DNA of 64,000 bases from Nitrobacteraceae bacterium AZCC 1564 (GCA_036924835.1 JBAGRR010000001.1:4789001-4853000), one strand, 5' to 3'. Counted from the first letter of the stretch, positions 9,388-18,022 are shown. Notes: generated by a model from the sequence alone, not told the origin. Numbers and translations are program-made.

Positions 9388-9721
9388 CTGTGAATCTCCG
9401 ATCATCGTTCGCTCGAAGTGATCAGCCACGCATCGCGCGGAGGATCACGTCGTCGACGGCTGACGCAAATCTAGATTGGTCGTTCTATGATAGGCAAGAT
9501 AGGCAGTTGAGTTATCTGCCGCTTTATGCGGCGTGGCGTGAGGCATTTGCTCACGCAATCGGCTGCGTCTCATCTCGACAATATTATAGTGGCAGTCGGT
9601 GATTTCGCGCGTGCAGCATTCATTCGCCCGTGGACGTATCGCGATGCGACGTAACGGACAGGACGCCGCACGATTTCAGTCATGAACTCGGGCGCAATGC
9701 AACGCGGAGCCGCCGATGCGC
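9388..9721. other. Intergenic region, 334 bp
   Basis: This should hold the promoter of the hydrolase. No supported gene, repeat or structured element seen. Confidence 0.4.
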
Positions 9722-10387
9722 TTAGCCCTCGCGCTTCATGCGCTGGCGGCGTGCGAGTTCGGCGTCCGAAGGATCCTGCATCTGGAACGAGCCCGTCTGG
9801 ATGGCGCCCGCGCGGTGATAGACGCTCATGATCACACCGGTGGTCGAGACTGAGGTGGAGATGAGCCCCAGCGCCTCCGGTTTGGCGCCGTTGCCGAACA
9901 GCCGTTTGCCGGCGCCGAGCACCAGCGGGAACGTCAGCAGGTGGAATTCGTCGATCAGGTCGTGCTTGAGCAAGGTCTGCAACAGGCCGCTGCTGCCTTG
10001 AGTCAGCAGGGTTGGCCCATCCGCCTGCTTCAATTTCGCGATTTCGCTCGCCACATCGCCACGTAGCGCAACGGAGGTAGCCCAGGTGAGGGGCATATCC
10101 GACGAGGTCGCGACGTACTTCGTCGCTCTGTTGAAAGCGTTCGCAATCGGATCGTCGTCGCCCATGTATGGCCAGTGCGCTGCAAAAATCTCGTAGGTCT
10201 TGCGGCCGAGCAGCAGATCGAACGGCTCCGAGAACAGGCCGCCCATGAACGCGCCCATCGGCTCGTCCCAGTAGTTCACCGACCATCCGCCGAGCGTGAA
10301 GCCGCCGGTGGGATCTTCCTCCGGCCCGCCCGGCGCCTGCATCACACCATCGAGGCTGACAAAGGCCGCGGTGACAAGCTTTCTCAT
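9722..10387 (-). CDS. Dihydrofolate reductase family protein (RibD C-terminal type)
   Basis: The 221-residue protein matches the DHFR/RibD-C fold: start MRKLVTAAFVSLDGVMQAPG, motif LLLGRKTYEIFAAHWP, then LLTQGSSGLLQTLLKHDLID and LVLGAGKRLF. Such proteins bind NADPH; the substrate is usually unknown and is often not dihydrofolate. The C-terminal 20 residues are basic and probably disordered. No partner gene nearby. Confidence 0.85.
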   Translation of the reverse strand: MRKLVTAAFVSLDGVMQAPGGPEEDPTGGFTLGGWSVNYWDEPMGAFMGGLFSEPFDLLLGRKTYEIFAAHWPYMGDDDPIANAFNRATKYVATSSDMPLTWATSVALRGDVASEIAKLKQADGPTLLTQGSSGLLQTLLKHDLIDEFHLLTFPLVLGAGKRLFGNGAKPEALGLISTSVSTTGVIMSVYHRAGAIQTGSFQMQDPSDAELARRQRMKREG

Positions 10388-10502
10388 TCGAGAGGCTCCG
10401 TTGGGGCTACGTTAGAGTGCTCGCATCACGCATGGACGTTAACGAACAACAATCGTGCAGGTGCCGTCACCACTTGGCCGTCCAGAAAAGACGGCGCCGT
10501 CA

Positions 10503-11072
10503 TCATCCCTGTTGCCCGCGGCTCGCCGGCTTTCCCAGAGTGACTTCAGGCTTGCGGAAGCCCATCGCTATCCAGGCCGCAATCAACTTCAACACGAACT
10601 TGCCGGAGGGCCCGCTATAATTCGGCACGTCATTGGCCAGTTCGACGCCTGCGCGGCGCTCCTTTGTCATAAGACGCATTTCGGGTTTCGGCGCGTCCGA
10701 TGGAAACCGGTTCCGGTACATCGAAAGCCAGTGTCCTTTGGTGAAGTCGAGAAACATCGCTGAATTGCAGCATGTGGTCATGACGCGGCGGGTAGGGGAA
10801 TCCGGCTTCAGCCGATGCTCTTCAAGATATTCCTGTCCCGTCGCGCACTGTACGCGATCCTTTCGATACAGGATAAAGTCTGTCCCGCCATCGGGTTCGA
10901 GCACCGGCGGTGCAGAAGCCAACTGCTCGAACCGGCGTCCGGCTTCCTGGCAGCTATTGCAATAGCAGGTGCCCGCCAGGATCGGTGCCCCAATTCCTTC
11001 GATTTTGACCTTGCCGCATTGGCACATGGCGGAGAGATGTGTGTACTGAGTTCGGCTCACCGTCATTCCCAC
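10503..11072 (-). CDS. GFA-like zinc protein (DUF6151 type)
   Basis: The 189-residue protein has the cysteine pattern of the GFA/DUF6151 fold: CQCGKVKIEG, then TCYCNSCQEAGRRF and TTCCNSAMFLDF, which probably bind zinc. No reaction can be assigned. The start is uncertain: GTG 11072, ATG 11066 or ATG 11027 (MCQCG) are possible and none has a good ribosome binding site. The C-terminal helix region (FVLKLIAAWIAMGFRKPEVT) is conserved-looking. Confidence 0.7.
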   Translation of the reverse strand: MGMTVSRTQYTHLSAMCQCGKVKIEGIGAPILAGTCYCNSCQEAGRRFEQLASAPPVLEPDGGTDFILYRKDRVQCATGQEYLEEHRLKPDSPTRRVMTTCCNSAMFLDFTKGHWLSMYRNRFPSDAPKPEMRLMTKERRAGVELANDVPNYSGPSGKFVLKLIAAWIAMGFRKPEVTLGKPASRGQQG

Positions 11073-11198
11073 ATTTATGCTTCATCGAGGGGTTTATTCT
11101 GTCGGCAGTAAATTGGTCAATGTCTGGCGGGCCGGTTCAGCACCGCTTAGGCCGCGCTGATTATCACTCGAAGACGAGGCAGCTTTGCGACCCACCTC

Positions 11199-12041
11199 TC
11201 ACACCTGTGGCCCCATCAGCCGTTGCGCCCGCTCGGCGCAGAGCACGTGATGATGAAGGTTCGCAATCCACTGCCGACCGGAGGTCGTCATGTTCAGGTA
11301 CTTGATACCGTCGTCGAGGTGGATCGAGACGCTGTTCCAGAAGAACGATGGATACTTTTCGATGATGTCGGCGGGTGAGGAATAGCCGAGCTGCTTGTTC
11401 ATCCCGATCTCTTCAAACTCGTAGTAAAGAGCGTTCGCCCTCCGCAGATATAAAGGATCGCCGAGCTGCCCGATGAAATCGGCGGCCTGCACCAGTTTCG
11501 GTTCGAGGCCGCAATTGCGAGAGGCATCTTTCGGTACCGGGAAGCGCGTCATCTCGATGGCGTCCGCGATGCGCCGGGCGTCGACGGTCGGATTCTTCTC
11601 CAGCCGCTCGAAGGCGAATAGTTTTGAGCGGTCCACATGATACGGCGCCAGCGATGCGTCTGATGCGCCGCGCGGCAGCGTGATCTTGCGGCCGGTGGTG
11701 TCCGCGACGAATTCGGTTTCGGTGTCGCCGCTGAGGACGCCGCGCACATAGCCGATGTCGTGCAGCAGACAGGCGACGATCAAATGGCTGTAGTCGGACG
11801 GCTCGATGCGCCGCGACACCATCATGCCCTGCAGAATGTCGCGGCCCACCATGGTCACCTGCAACGTATGTTCGTAGGTGTGATAGAGCGCGTCGCTGCC
11901 TGCAAGGCACTCGATGGTGGCGCGTGCAGCGGAGCCGAGACGCTCTGCTTCGTCAGCGTGGGCCGAGCCGAACACCCGGCGAAAATCCTTGGTGAGAAAA
12001 TTGCCCAGCCTGTGAGCAGCAATGGCGGTGATCGATTTCAT
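11199..12041 (-). CDS. HD domain metal-dependent phosphohydrolase
   Basis: The protein has 280 residues. HD residues are visible: His in YHTYEHTLQVTMVGRD, the His-Asp pair in ACLLHDIGYVRGV, and a later Asp in VQAADFIGQLGDP. HD enzymes hydrolyse phosphate esters, including cyclic nucleotides. No signalling domain is attached. The 5' flank is an array of palindromic modules (12095-12425) beginning 54 bp upstream of its start, so its promoter must be close or inside the array. Confidence 0.8.
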   Translation of the reverse strand: MKSITAIAAHRLGNFLTKDFRRVFGSAHADEAERLGSAARATIECLAGSDALYHTYEHTLQVTMVGRDILQGMMVSRRIEPSDYSHLIVACLLHDIGYVRGVLSGDTETEFVADTTGRKITLPRGASDASLAPYHVDRSKLFAFERLEKNPTVDARRIADAIEMTRFPVPKDASRNCGLEPKLVQAADFIGQLGDPLYLRRANALYYEFEEIGMNKQLGYSSPADIIEKYPSFFWNSVSIHLDDGIKYLNMTTSGRQWIANLHHHVLCAERAQRLMGPQV

Positions 12042-12094
12042 TCACGCGCTCCGGACGACGGTGAATTTCCCGATAGCTTCAGCAACCTGCCGCT

Positions 12095-12170
12095 CTAGTG
12101 TCCTGAATCCGAAGTTCGCCTCATAATGCAGCGCATCCCGTAGCGAACTTCGGATTCGAAAGGACACTAG
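12095..12170. repeat. CTAG palindromic module, type 1
   Basis: Outer stem CTAGTGTCC/GGACACTAG, inner stem GAATCCGAAGTTCGC/GCGAACTTCGGATTC, loop of about 25 nt. Both stems are perfect. The last four bases are shared with the next module. Confidence 0.9.
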
Positions 12171-12245
12171 TGGAGTGGATTTGACATTCGCTACCCACCT
12201 TGCAGCGAGTTCGTCAAGCGAATGTCAAATCCAAAACTCCACTAG
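12167..12245. repeat. CTAG palindromic module, type 2
   Basis: Outer stem CTAGTGGAGT/ACTCCACTAG (AAA unpaired on the right side), inner stem GGATTTGACATTCGCT/AGCGAATGTCAAATCC, loop about 24 nt. Starts on the CTAG that ends the previous module. Confidence 0.9.
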
Positions 12246-12258
12246 AAACTTATATTTG

Positions 12259-12335
12259 CTAGTGGTCCTTTGATTCTAACATTCGCAGGAGGAGCCTGCC
12301 GAAACGGGATGCGAATGTTAGAATCGGACCACTAG
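12259..12335. repeat. CTAG palindromic module, type 3
   Basis: Outer stem CTAGTGGTCC/GGACCACTAG, inner stem GATTCTAACATTCGCA/TGCGAATGTTAGAATC, loop about 22 nt. Joined to the previous module by a 13-nt linker (AAACTTATATTTG). Confidence 0.9.
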
Positions 12336-12347
12336 TAACCTACAATT

Positions 12348-12425
12348 CTAGTGTGGTTCAGGTTCAGAAGTTCGCTTGAAGGAATCGCCGAGAAATTGAA
12401 GCGAACTTCTGAACCACCACACTAG
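12348..12425. repeat. CTAG palindromic module, type 4
   Basis: Outer stem CTAGTGTGGT/ACCACACTAG, inner stem GGTTCAGAAGTTCGCTT/AAGCGAACTTCTGAACC, loop about 21 nt. Preceded by a 12-nt linker (TAACCTACAATT). Confidence 0.9.
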
Positions 12426-12460
12426 AACGATACCTCTGTTTCAAGAGGTTTGAAAGTTAA

Positions 12461-12482
12461 TGTGGTGGTTCAGAAGTTCGCT
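12461..12482. repeat. Half module, type 4 left arm only
   Basis: The sequence TGTGGTGGTTCAGAAGTTCG matches the left arm of type 4, but no right arm follows before the next gene. It is a truncated copy at the end of the array. Confidence 0.75.
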
Positions 12483-12562
12483 CCATTTTCGCGCGCGCGT
12501 GATCGAACGCTGCGGCCCGGCGTAACGCTTTCGGTCAGCGCGTGGGGTAATCGCGGTGCCGG

Positions 12563-12838
12563 TTAGGCGCGCTCGCGTCTGAAGAAGCCGAAATAAAGAC
12601 AGATCAGAAACAGGATGAAGTGGATGACGGACCGTCCGCCGCTGATCTCGGGTGTCTCCATGAAGCTCGTGCCGAGAAGGGGCATGGAGACATCGGCGAG
12701 ATAGAGGTAGAACAAGGTGCCGGAGGATACAAAGAACGCGCCGGCGAGAAATTTGCGGACGTCGCGGTAGCGCACGCCGAAATAAATGGCGGCGACAGCC
12801 ATGGCGACCGCGGCGGCGGAATAGAGGGTGATCGCCAT
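12563..12838 (-). CDS. Small membrane protein, 91 residues
   Basis: Three hydrophobic segments are visible: LYSAAAVAMAVAAIYFGV, FLAGAFFVSSGTLFYLYLAD and VIHFILFLICLYFGFF, with a short basic end (RRERA). It is probably an inner-membrane protein; no family recognised. It follows the DUF-type gene at 12869-13381 by 30 bp on the same strand, so they likely form one unit. Confidence 0.65.
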   Translation of the reverse strand: MAITLYSAAAVAMAVAAIYFGVRYRDVRKFLAGAFFVSSGTLFYLYLADVSMPLLGTSFMETPEISGGRSVIHFILFLICLYFGFFRRERA

Positions 12839-12868
12839 TGTTGTTTTCCCTTCTTGAGTGCCGATTGA

Positions 12869-13381
12869 TCACCGCATGCAATGGTCGATCAGATCGGTCG
12901 CTGCGAATTTGGCTGCGCGCTCCCAGGCCTCCGGGTTGTCGCCGCGATAGGAGATCAGCCGGTCGCAGACCTTGCCGTTCGGGTCCAGATCCACGACGAC
13001 GACTTTGGCCCAGCCGACCAGGGTGCTCACCTTGTGCAGCCCGCCTGCGACGAGGTAGCGCGCATCGGCCTTCTTCGCCAAGTCCGCAAGCGCTTCCATC
13101 CCGGGATCGGCGAGTGAGCATTTGTCCGGCGCGCAGGGCAATGGCGTCACGTCGAACTTCAGCTTGTCGGACAGCGTCTTGCTCACCACCGATTGAAAGT
13201 CCTTCAGCATGGCGTCGTGCTGCACGTTGTCTTTCTTCGCCTCGCCGGACGTATCCTCGAAGTTGAAGCTTGCCACCGCAAGCCTCGCCGATTGCGGCGG
13301 TTCGCCGAATGCTGCGGATGCGGGGAAAACCACCAGCGCGGACATGGCGGCGATGGATCGTCGGCGCGGCCTGAAGAGCAT
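12869..13381 (-). CDS. Exported DUF2380/DUF3280-like protein
   Basis: The 170-residue protein has a signal-like N-terminus (basic start, then SALVVFPASAAFG). The mature part starts ARLAVASFNFEDTSGEAKKD and includes ADARYLVAGGLHKVSTLVGW and WAKVVVVDLDPNGKVCDRLI, the alternating strand-helix pattern of DUF2380/DUF3280 proteins. Four cysteines suggest a periplasmic location. Function unknown. Probably cotranscribed with the membrane protein at 12563. Confidence 0.65.
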   Translation of the reverse strand: MLFRPRRRSIAAMSALVVFPASAAFGEPPQSARLAVASFNFEDTSGEAKKDNVQHDAMLKDFQSVVSKTLSDKLKFDVTPLPCAPDKCSLADPGMEALADLAKKADARYLVAGGLHKVSTLVGWAKVVVVDLDPNGKVCDRLISYRGDNPEAWERAAKFAATDLIDHCMR

Positions 13382-13523
13382 GTCATTCTCCTGCAGTCAG
13401 GGAAGCTGGGAGCACAGCCGCACATTGCGGCCTCGGTGAGCATATCGCAGGCCGCGCACACGCGCGCCAAAGCAATCTCCGCTAAACCTGCGAAGATGCA
13501 AGCACCTACATTATACTTGCGGA

Positions 13524-13667
13524 TCAGCCAGGTGGCTCGCTCTCTTTGAGCAGCCGGGCAAGATCGGCCAGCGAGGAGCGGTCTTCGCTTTCGTCTGCTG
13601 GCATATTGTCTTCAGGCTTCGGCTTAAGCCATTGGCGAAAACGCGCGAAAAGTTGTTCCATTAGCAT
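13524..13667 (-). CDS. Small acidic hypothetical protein, 45-47 residues
   Basis: The frame starts at ATG 13667 (MLMEQLFARFRQWLKPKPED) or ATG 13661 and ends in a TGA at 13524. The sequence TGAGGA lies about 9 nt before the first ATG. The product is a basic amphipathic start followed by an acidic tail (MPADESEDRSSLADLARLLK). It is too short for family assignment; the site and protein-like composition support it. Confidence 0.4.
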   Translation of the reverse strand: MLMEQLFARFRQWLKPKPEDNMPADESEDRSSLADLARLLKESEPPG

Positions 13668-14030
13668 GTGCAATAATCCTCAGCTGCCATATCCAAGACG
13701 CTGAAGGGGCCCAATGGGTTTCGGGAACTTGAAAATATAAAATGCGGTCAATTCGATGGGCCGAAAGTCTTATACGGGGATGTACCATTTCCGGATTAGA
13801 CTGTTGGTCGAGCTTCACTTCCGGATGCAACGTGGAAGAAAGCAGGAGTGGCCCGCGGCGCCCCAAGAAAAGGCCCGCTGGAGCTTTCCTCAGGTGGTTA
13901 AAGTTCCCCTGAGGCAGGCGTTATGGACGCCGTTGCAGACGTCCAGACGCCGCGCGCATTAAGTCGCGTGCCGCGAGACAACCAATGCTGAACAGGGGAA
14001 GCGCTTCTTGACGTAAAAGAGGAGGCCAAC
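13668..14030. other. Intergenic region upstream of the MFS gene, 363 bp
   Basis: It holds the promoters of the small minus-strand gene and of the MFS gene. A GGACG/CGTCC hairpin lies near 13923-13943. No gene supported. Confidence 0.35.
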
Positions 14031-15359
14031 ATGGCTATTGAAGTCCCCAGGGATTTCCGCCGCGTGATTGTCGCCGCGTCGGTGGGAAACATCATCGAGT
14101 GGTATGACTTCTATATCTTCGGGAGCCTGGCCGCGGTGCTCTCGGTCAAGTTCTTCGAACAATCTCATCCGGTCGCAGCTCTACTGAGCACCATCGCGCT
14201 GTTCACGGCTGGATTTCTGATCCGTCCGCTGGGCGCGTTTCTCTTCGGATGGATGGGTGACCGGATCGGCCGCAAGTACACATTTCTCCTGACGCTTAGC
14301 GGAATGGGATTGGGCACAGGCGCGATCGGGTTGATCCCGACTTACGAGGCCATCGGCCTGACCGCCGCGTTCATTCTCTTCGGCTTGCGAATGATTCAGG
14401 GGCTGTGCCTCGGCGGCGAGTATGGCGGCGCCATTACCTATGTTGCCGAGCATGTGCCGGACGAGCGGCGCGGCTACTACACCGGATGGCTTCAAACCTC
14501 TCCGACGCTCGGCATCGTGGTGTCGCTGGCGGTGATCATCGCGACGCGCTCGTATTTCGGCACCGATGCGTTCAACGCGTGGGCATGGCGCATTCCGTTC
14601 CTGCTATCCTTCGTGCTGGTCGCGATTGCCATCTACATCCGCCTCCAACTGCAGGAGACGCCGATCTTCCAGGAGATCAAGGCGAGGGGGCAGATGACCA
14701 CAAACCCGTGGAAGGAAGCCTTCCTCAGCGCCAACATCAAATACGTGGGCATCGCCACCATCGTGCTGATCGGCCAGGGTGTGGTCTGGTACAGCGGCCA
14801 GTTCTGGGCGTTGTACTTCCTGCAGCAGGTCTCCAAGGTGGACGCGCTGAGCTCGGCTTATATCGTGGGCGCCGCGCTGCTCCTTGCAACACCGAGCCTG
14901 ATCTTCTTCGGCTGGCTGTCCGACATCATCGGCCGCAAGCCGGTGATCTTAGGTGGCATGCTGCTCGCCGCACTCACGTACTATCCGTTGTATATGTGGC
15001 TGGGATCAGTCACGCAGCCCGGCAACATCAACTATCCGGTTGCGATCTTCATCATCTTCATTCTCGTCTGCTATGTGGGGATGGTGTATGGCCCGGTCGG
15101 CGCGTTCCTGGCGGAATACTTTCCCGGCAGGATCCGCTACACGTCGGTCTCAGTGCCGTATCACATCGGTAACGGCTGGGGCGGCGGACTGGTGCCGTTT
15201 GTCACATCGGCGGCGTTCGCGGCCACGAATAGTGTCGGATATGCGCTGATTTATCCGATCGTCGTTCCCGCGATCTGTTTCGTGCTCGCGCTGTTCCTGA
15301 TGCCGGAGACACGCCGGATGAGCATCTGGCAGCCGATCGAGCCGCGTACTGCATCGTGA
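14031..15359 (+). CDS. MFS transporter, metabolite:H+ symporter (MHS) type
   Basis: The protein has 442 residues and 12 predicted membrane segments. The start GNIIEWYDFYIFGSLAAVLS and the loop 2-3 motif GWMGDRIGRKYTFL are typical of the MHS subfamily (proline/betaine, citrate, shikimate and alpha-ketoglutarate importers). The second half repeats the motif as GWLSDIIGRKPVILGG. Substrate not determined. AGAGGAGG precedes the ATG. A terminator follows 26 bp after the stop, so it is a single-gene unit. Confidence 0.9.
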   Translation: MAIEVPRDFRRVIVAASVGNIIEWYDFYIFGSLAAVLSVKFFEQSHPVAALLSTIALFTAGFLIRPLGAFLFGWMGDRIGRKYTFLLTLSGMGLGTGAIGLIPTYEAIGLTAAFILFGLRMIQGLCLGGEYGGAITYVAEHVPDERRGYYTGWLQTSPTLGIVVSLAVIIATRSYFGTDAFNAWAWRIPFLLSFVLVAIAIYIRLQLQETPIFQEIKARGQMTTNPWKEAFLSANIKYVGIATIVLIGQGVVWYSGQFWALYFLQQVSKVDALSSAYIVGAALLLATPSLIFFGWLSDIIGRKPVILGGMLLAALTYYPLYMWLGSVTQPGNINYPVAIFIIFILVCYVGMVYGPVGAFLAEYFPGRIRYTSVSVPYHIGNGWGGGLVPFVTSAAFAATNSVGYALIYPIVVPAICFVLALFLMPETRRMSIWQPIEPRTAS

Positions 15360-15384
15360 CATAACGTGTCGCGACATGACCTCA

Positions 15385-15418
15385 TGTGCGGGGCCGCCAA
15401 GGCCCTGCACATTTTCTT
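15385..15418 (+). terminator. Rho-independent terminator after the MFS gene
   Basis: TGTGCGGGGCC and GGCCCTGCACA form an 11-bp stem (one G-T pair) around GCCAA, followed by TTTTCTT. Confidence 0.8.
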
Positions 15419-15589
15419 GAGCGCGCAGCTTCTCAAGTTCAGCGAAGAGGCCGCCCCACACGCGCTGCGGGGCGCTTGATCGACGCGGCTTATGTCAGGC
15501 TTGCTGTCGCATCAATGCTACGTCTCCGCGGTGAAGACGCTTCGCTTGCAACCGCGCACAGAGTGTGGGGACAGGTTCGGGCTACTCTC

Positions 15590-15952
15590 TCAGCTCGCCG
15601 GGTGATGCCAGCGATCGTGCCACCACGTAGCGAACTCGCGATCAGTCATCAGCTCCCAGACTGCAAACAGGATCACCAGCAGGCCGGACACCACACTGTT
15701 GACCGTCGCCGCTCCCGCCTCGTAGCCGACCGCCCACGGTGCGGCCAGCAGCGCCAGGCCGAGGAGAATTTCTCCCCATTCCTCCAGATAGGACGGAACG
15801 ACGAAGCTCTCCACGGCAAACAGAACGACGCATAGTCCAAGCACGATAGTGATCCAGGTCTCCGCCCCGGCGAAGCCGAGAAAGTACGGCGACACCACCA
15901 GCCACACGCCCACCAACAGGCTGGCAATGTCTTGCCAATGTTGAATGCGCAT
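15590..15952 (-). CDS. SPW repeat membrane protein
   Basis: The 120-residue protein starts at ATG 15952, chosen because GGAGGGAGGTGAG precedes it. It has two SPW repeats: WLVVSPYFLGFAGAETW and ALLAAPWAVGYEAGAATVN. Four membrane segments are predicted. SPW proteins are common in rhizobia and actinobacteria; function unknown. The C-terminus (WWHDRWHHPAS) is His/Trp-rich. Confidence 0.85.
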   Translation of the reverse strand: MRIQHWQDIASLLVGVWLVVSPYFLGFAGAETWITIVLGLCVVLFAVESFVVPSYLEEWGEILLGLALLAAPWAVGYEAGAATVNSVVSGLLVILFAVWELMTDREFATWWHDRWHHPAS

Positions 15953-16176
15953 GATGCTCACCTCCCTCCTTGCCCTCATCATACATCGACGGAGGCATTT
16001 TCGAGCATGCGCCGATCGTCGCGAGAAGTTGTGTCGCATGGGTGGTGCGATTGACCTTTTGGAGGCGAGCTTCGCGAAAAGCGTTTGGCTTAAATCAAAG
16101 CGCTCCTACAATGGGCCGGCTACCCCCTGAAGGCTGTGACTAGCCTCGGTGTCCGTGAAACATGGGAGGAAAGCTT

Positions 16177-16431
16177 ATGATCAAATTGATTGCCATTGCC
16201 GCCTTCGCCTTGGGTATCACCTTGGGCATCCCAACATTCGCACAAGCCATGCCGGTTGCGCCGGTGCAGGCACCGGAAGGCGTCATCACGGACGTCGCCT
16301 TCGGCTGCGGGCCGGGCATGACACGCGTTCGTGGTGTCTGCGTCCCCAGGGCCAGGATCCGCCAGACGCGTCGAGCCGTCCGCAGGTGTGTGTTATGGCG
16401 CGGAGGCATTTGCCGCCGGTGGGTTTACTAG
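16177..16431 (+). CDS. Small secreted basic protein, GCGPGM type
   Basis: The start at 16177 follows GGGAGGAAAGCTT. The 84-residue product has a signal peptide cleaved near FAQA-MP, then FGCGPGMTRVRGVCVPRARI, a short cysteine-rich region of a kind repeated across Bradyrhizobium-type genomes, and a basic C-terminus (CRRWVY). The stop codon TAG (16429-16431) belongs to the CTAG that opens the palindromic module downstream, so the module defines the end of the protein. Function unknown. Confidence 0.65.
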   Translation: MIKLIAIAAFALGITLGIPTFAQAMPVAPVQAPEGVITDVAFGCGPGMTRVRGVCVPRARIRQTRRAVRRCVLWRGGICRRWVY

Positions 16432-16506
16432 TGCAGCGTATCTGACGTTCGTATCAATATTAGCCGCTCGTCCATCATACGAACGTCAGATACAAAGCCG
16501 CACTAG
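16428..16506. repeat. CTAG palindromic module, type 5
   Basis: Outer CTAGTGC(A)GC/GC(C)GCACTAG, inner GTATCTGACGTTCGTA/TACGAACGTCAGATAC, loop about 24 nt. Its first CTAG supplies the stop codon of the gene ending at 16431. Confidence 0.88.
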
Positions 16507-16519
16507 ATTCATATTTTTG

Positions 16520-16595
16520 CTAGTGTCCCTCAGGCTCTGACATTCGTAAACGAGGTAGCCGCAAATTGGTACGAATGTCAGAACCGGGACACTAG
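16520..16595. repeat. CTAG palindromic module, type 6
   Basis: Outer CTAGTGTCCC/GGGACACTAG, inner stem around CTCTGACATTCGTA/TACGAATGTCAGAAC (minor mismatch at the base), loop about 21 nt. A 13-nt linker (ATTCATATTTTTG) joins it to the type 5 module. Confidence 0.88.
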
Positions 16596-16796
16596 AACGC
16601 CCTTGAACGGCCGGCGAGGGACGTGGTCGCATTCAGCCGCTGCTTTTGATCGTCGCCGGCAAATTTTGAGGCCGGCAAATTTTGAGCGGAATTAGCGTGG
16701 CGCGGGACAATCCGGCCGCCCGACGCGCCAGTATGAACGTGTGCGCTGCATGATCGCAGCAGCAGTAATCCCGGGCGGCCGGTGGAGGGATGTCTC

Positions 16797-17090
16797 ATGT
16801 ATGCCGCCATTCGTCAGGGCAAGGCCAAGACAGGCATGGCCGAAGAGCTCGCCGTCCGGATCAAGGAAGGCGCCATCCCGATCATCAGCGATGTCGAAGG
16901 GTTCATGGCCTACTACGTGGTCTATGCGCCTGACGATACCGTCACGGCGATCAGCATCTTCAACAATTACGCGGGCGCGGAAGAGTCGAACAGGCGCGGG
17001 CTTGCATGGACCGAGCAGAACCTTGCGCCTTTGCTTACCGGACCGGTGACGGCGGTGGCCGGGCCTGTTATCGTTCACACGCTAGCGTAG
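16797..17090 (+). CDS. Antibiotic-biosynthesis-monooxygenase-like small protein
   Basis: The 97-residue product starts at ATG 16797, 8 nt after GGAGGG. The pattern MYAAIRQGKAKTGMAEELAV, then GFMAYYVVYAPDDTVTAISI and FNNYAGAEESNRRG, is that of a ferredoxin-like ABM dimer fold. Such proteins range from quinone monooxygenases to proteins without known activity; catalytic residues cannot be assigned. Confidence 0.7.
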   Translation: MYAAIRQGKAKTGMAEELAVRIKEGAIPIISDVEGFMAYYVVYAPDDTVTAISIFNNYAGAEESNRRGLAWTEQNLAPLLTGPVTAVAGPVIVHTLA

Positions 17091-17245
17091 TTGGCCTTAT
17101 CGAAGCTCGGCGTCAGGAATGTATTGCCGCGGGCTGAAATCAAAATTGATCAACTCAAGGTATTCGCCACCAACAGCCTGCTCACTCCGACAGCGTTTGA
17201 TATGGTAGATTTATTGAAGCCCATAACAGCTATCGGACGTGGACC

Positions 17246-17286
17246 AAGGTCTCGGCGGATGCTTCCAGCATCTGCCGAGAGACCTT
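17246..17286. other. Strong 41-nt hairpin in a gene-free stretch (17091-17455)
   Basis: AAGGTCTCGGCGGATGCT pairs with AGCATCTGCCGAGAGACCTT around a TCC loop, with a 2-nt bulge and one G-T pair. There is no T run. The surrounding 365 bp between two plus-strand genes holds no supported gene. The hairpin could be a small RNA part or a processing site. Confidence 0.5.
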
Positions 17287-17455
17287 CGCGCTCCAATCGA
17301 TTTCGCCGATGAAGCGCGAAGTCGCGGCAAGTTGCTGCCGCATCCGGAAATGCACTTCAGGAAATACCCCGGTAGCTGGAAGCGCGACGCCGCAAGCGTA
17401 TCACGCACGGGCAAGTCGTCAGCATAAGCCTGCAGCTTGATCCAGGGAGGAAACG

Positions 17456-18022
17456 ATGAAGTCCATCAACCTCAGCATGATCGCAGCACCTGCCGCAGCG
17501 ATGACACTCGTCAAAACTGCGATTTTCGCCGGCGCACTCACGGCCTTGACCCCCATGGCTGCCTTAGGACAGTCCGTTGAGAAGAAAGGCACCACGCCTT
17601 ACGTGACCCATTTCATTTTTCGCCCGTTGATGAGCATTGATATCGCCGATCTCGGTAAGGCCACCGCGCTGGAGGCGGTCGGGACGACCGAAAACATGAA
17701 GGGCGAGAAGATGCTCGACAAGATGTCGGCGCATTGCACGGCGCTGAATGTGGCATCCGGCGAGAAGAAATACATCGACGGCGCTTGCGTGTTGGCCGAC
17801 GCCGACGGCGACAAGATTTTTTCGACCTTTGATACGCGCGACCTCGATAAGTCGCAGCCGAAAATGGATTGTGGGACCCATATCATTACCGGCGGTACCG
17901 GGAAGTACAAAGGCATCACGGGAAGTGAGCCATTTGCTTGTATAAACATGCCTGCGCTGGCTGGCCCCGGCGGGTATTTTGCGATGGACATCCCGCATAA
18001 CACCACGTGGGAGATCAAGTGA
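17456..18022 (+). CDS. Secreted protein of unknown function, 188 residues
   Basis: GGGAGGAAACG precedes the ATG. The signal peptide is long (residues 1-39), with a hydrophobic core and cleavage near MAALGQS. The mature part has beta-rich stretches and turn motifs: THFIFRPLMSIDIADLGK, YIDGACVLADADGDKIFSTF, IITGGTGKYKGITGSEPFAC. This resembles small lipocalin- or allene-oxide-cyclase-like barrels, where a GGTGKY.G.TG motif is common. Three cysteines could form a disulfide. No enzyme activity inferred. Confidence 0.7.
   Translation: MKSINLSMIAAPAAAMTLVKTAIFAGALTALTPMAALGQSVEKKGTTPYVTHFIFRPLMSIDIADLGKATALEAVGTTENMKGEKMLDKMSAHCTALNVASGEKKYIDGACVLADADGDKIFSTFDTRDLDKSQPKMDCGTHIITGGTGKYKGITGSEPFACINMPALAGPGGYFAMDIPHNTTWEIK

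Noticed and set aside
9570-10286. 238-residue minus-strand frame
   Set aside because: It overlaps the DHFR-family gene in another frame on the same strand; only the latter has domain motifs.
12095-12425. CRISPR-like array
   Set aside because: Units are palindromes of different sequence joined by 12-13 nt linkers; there are no identical repeats with unique 30-nt spacers, and no cas genes.
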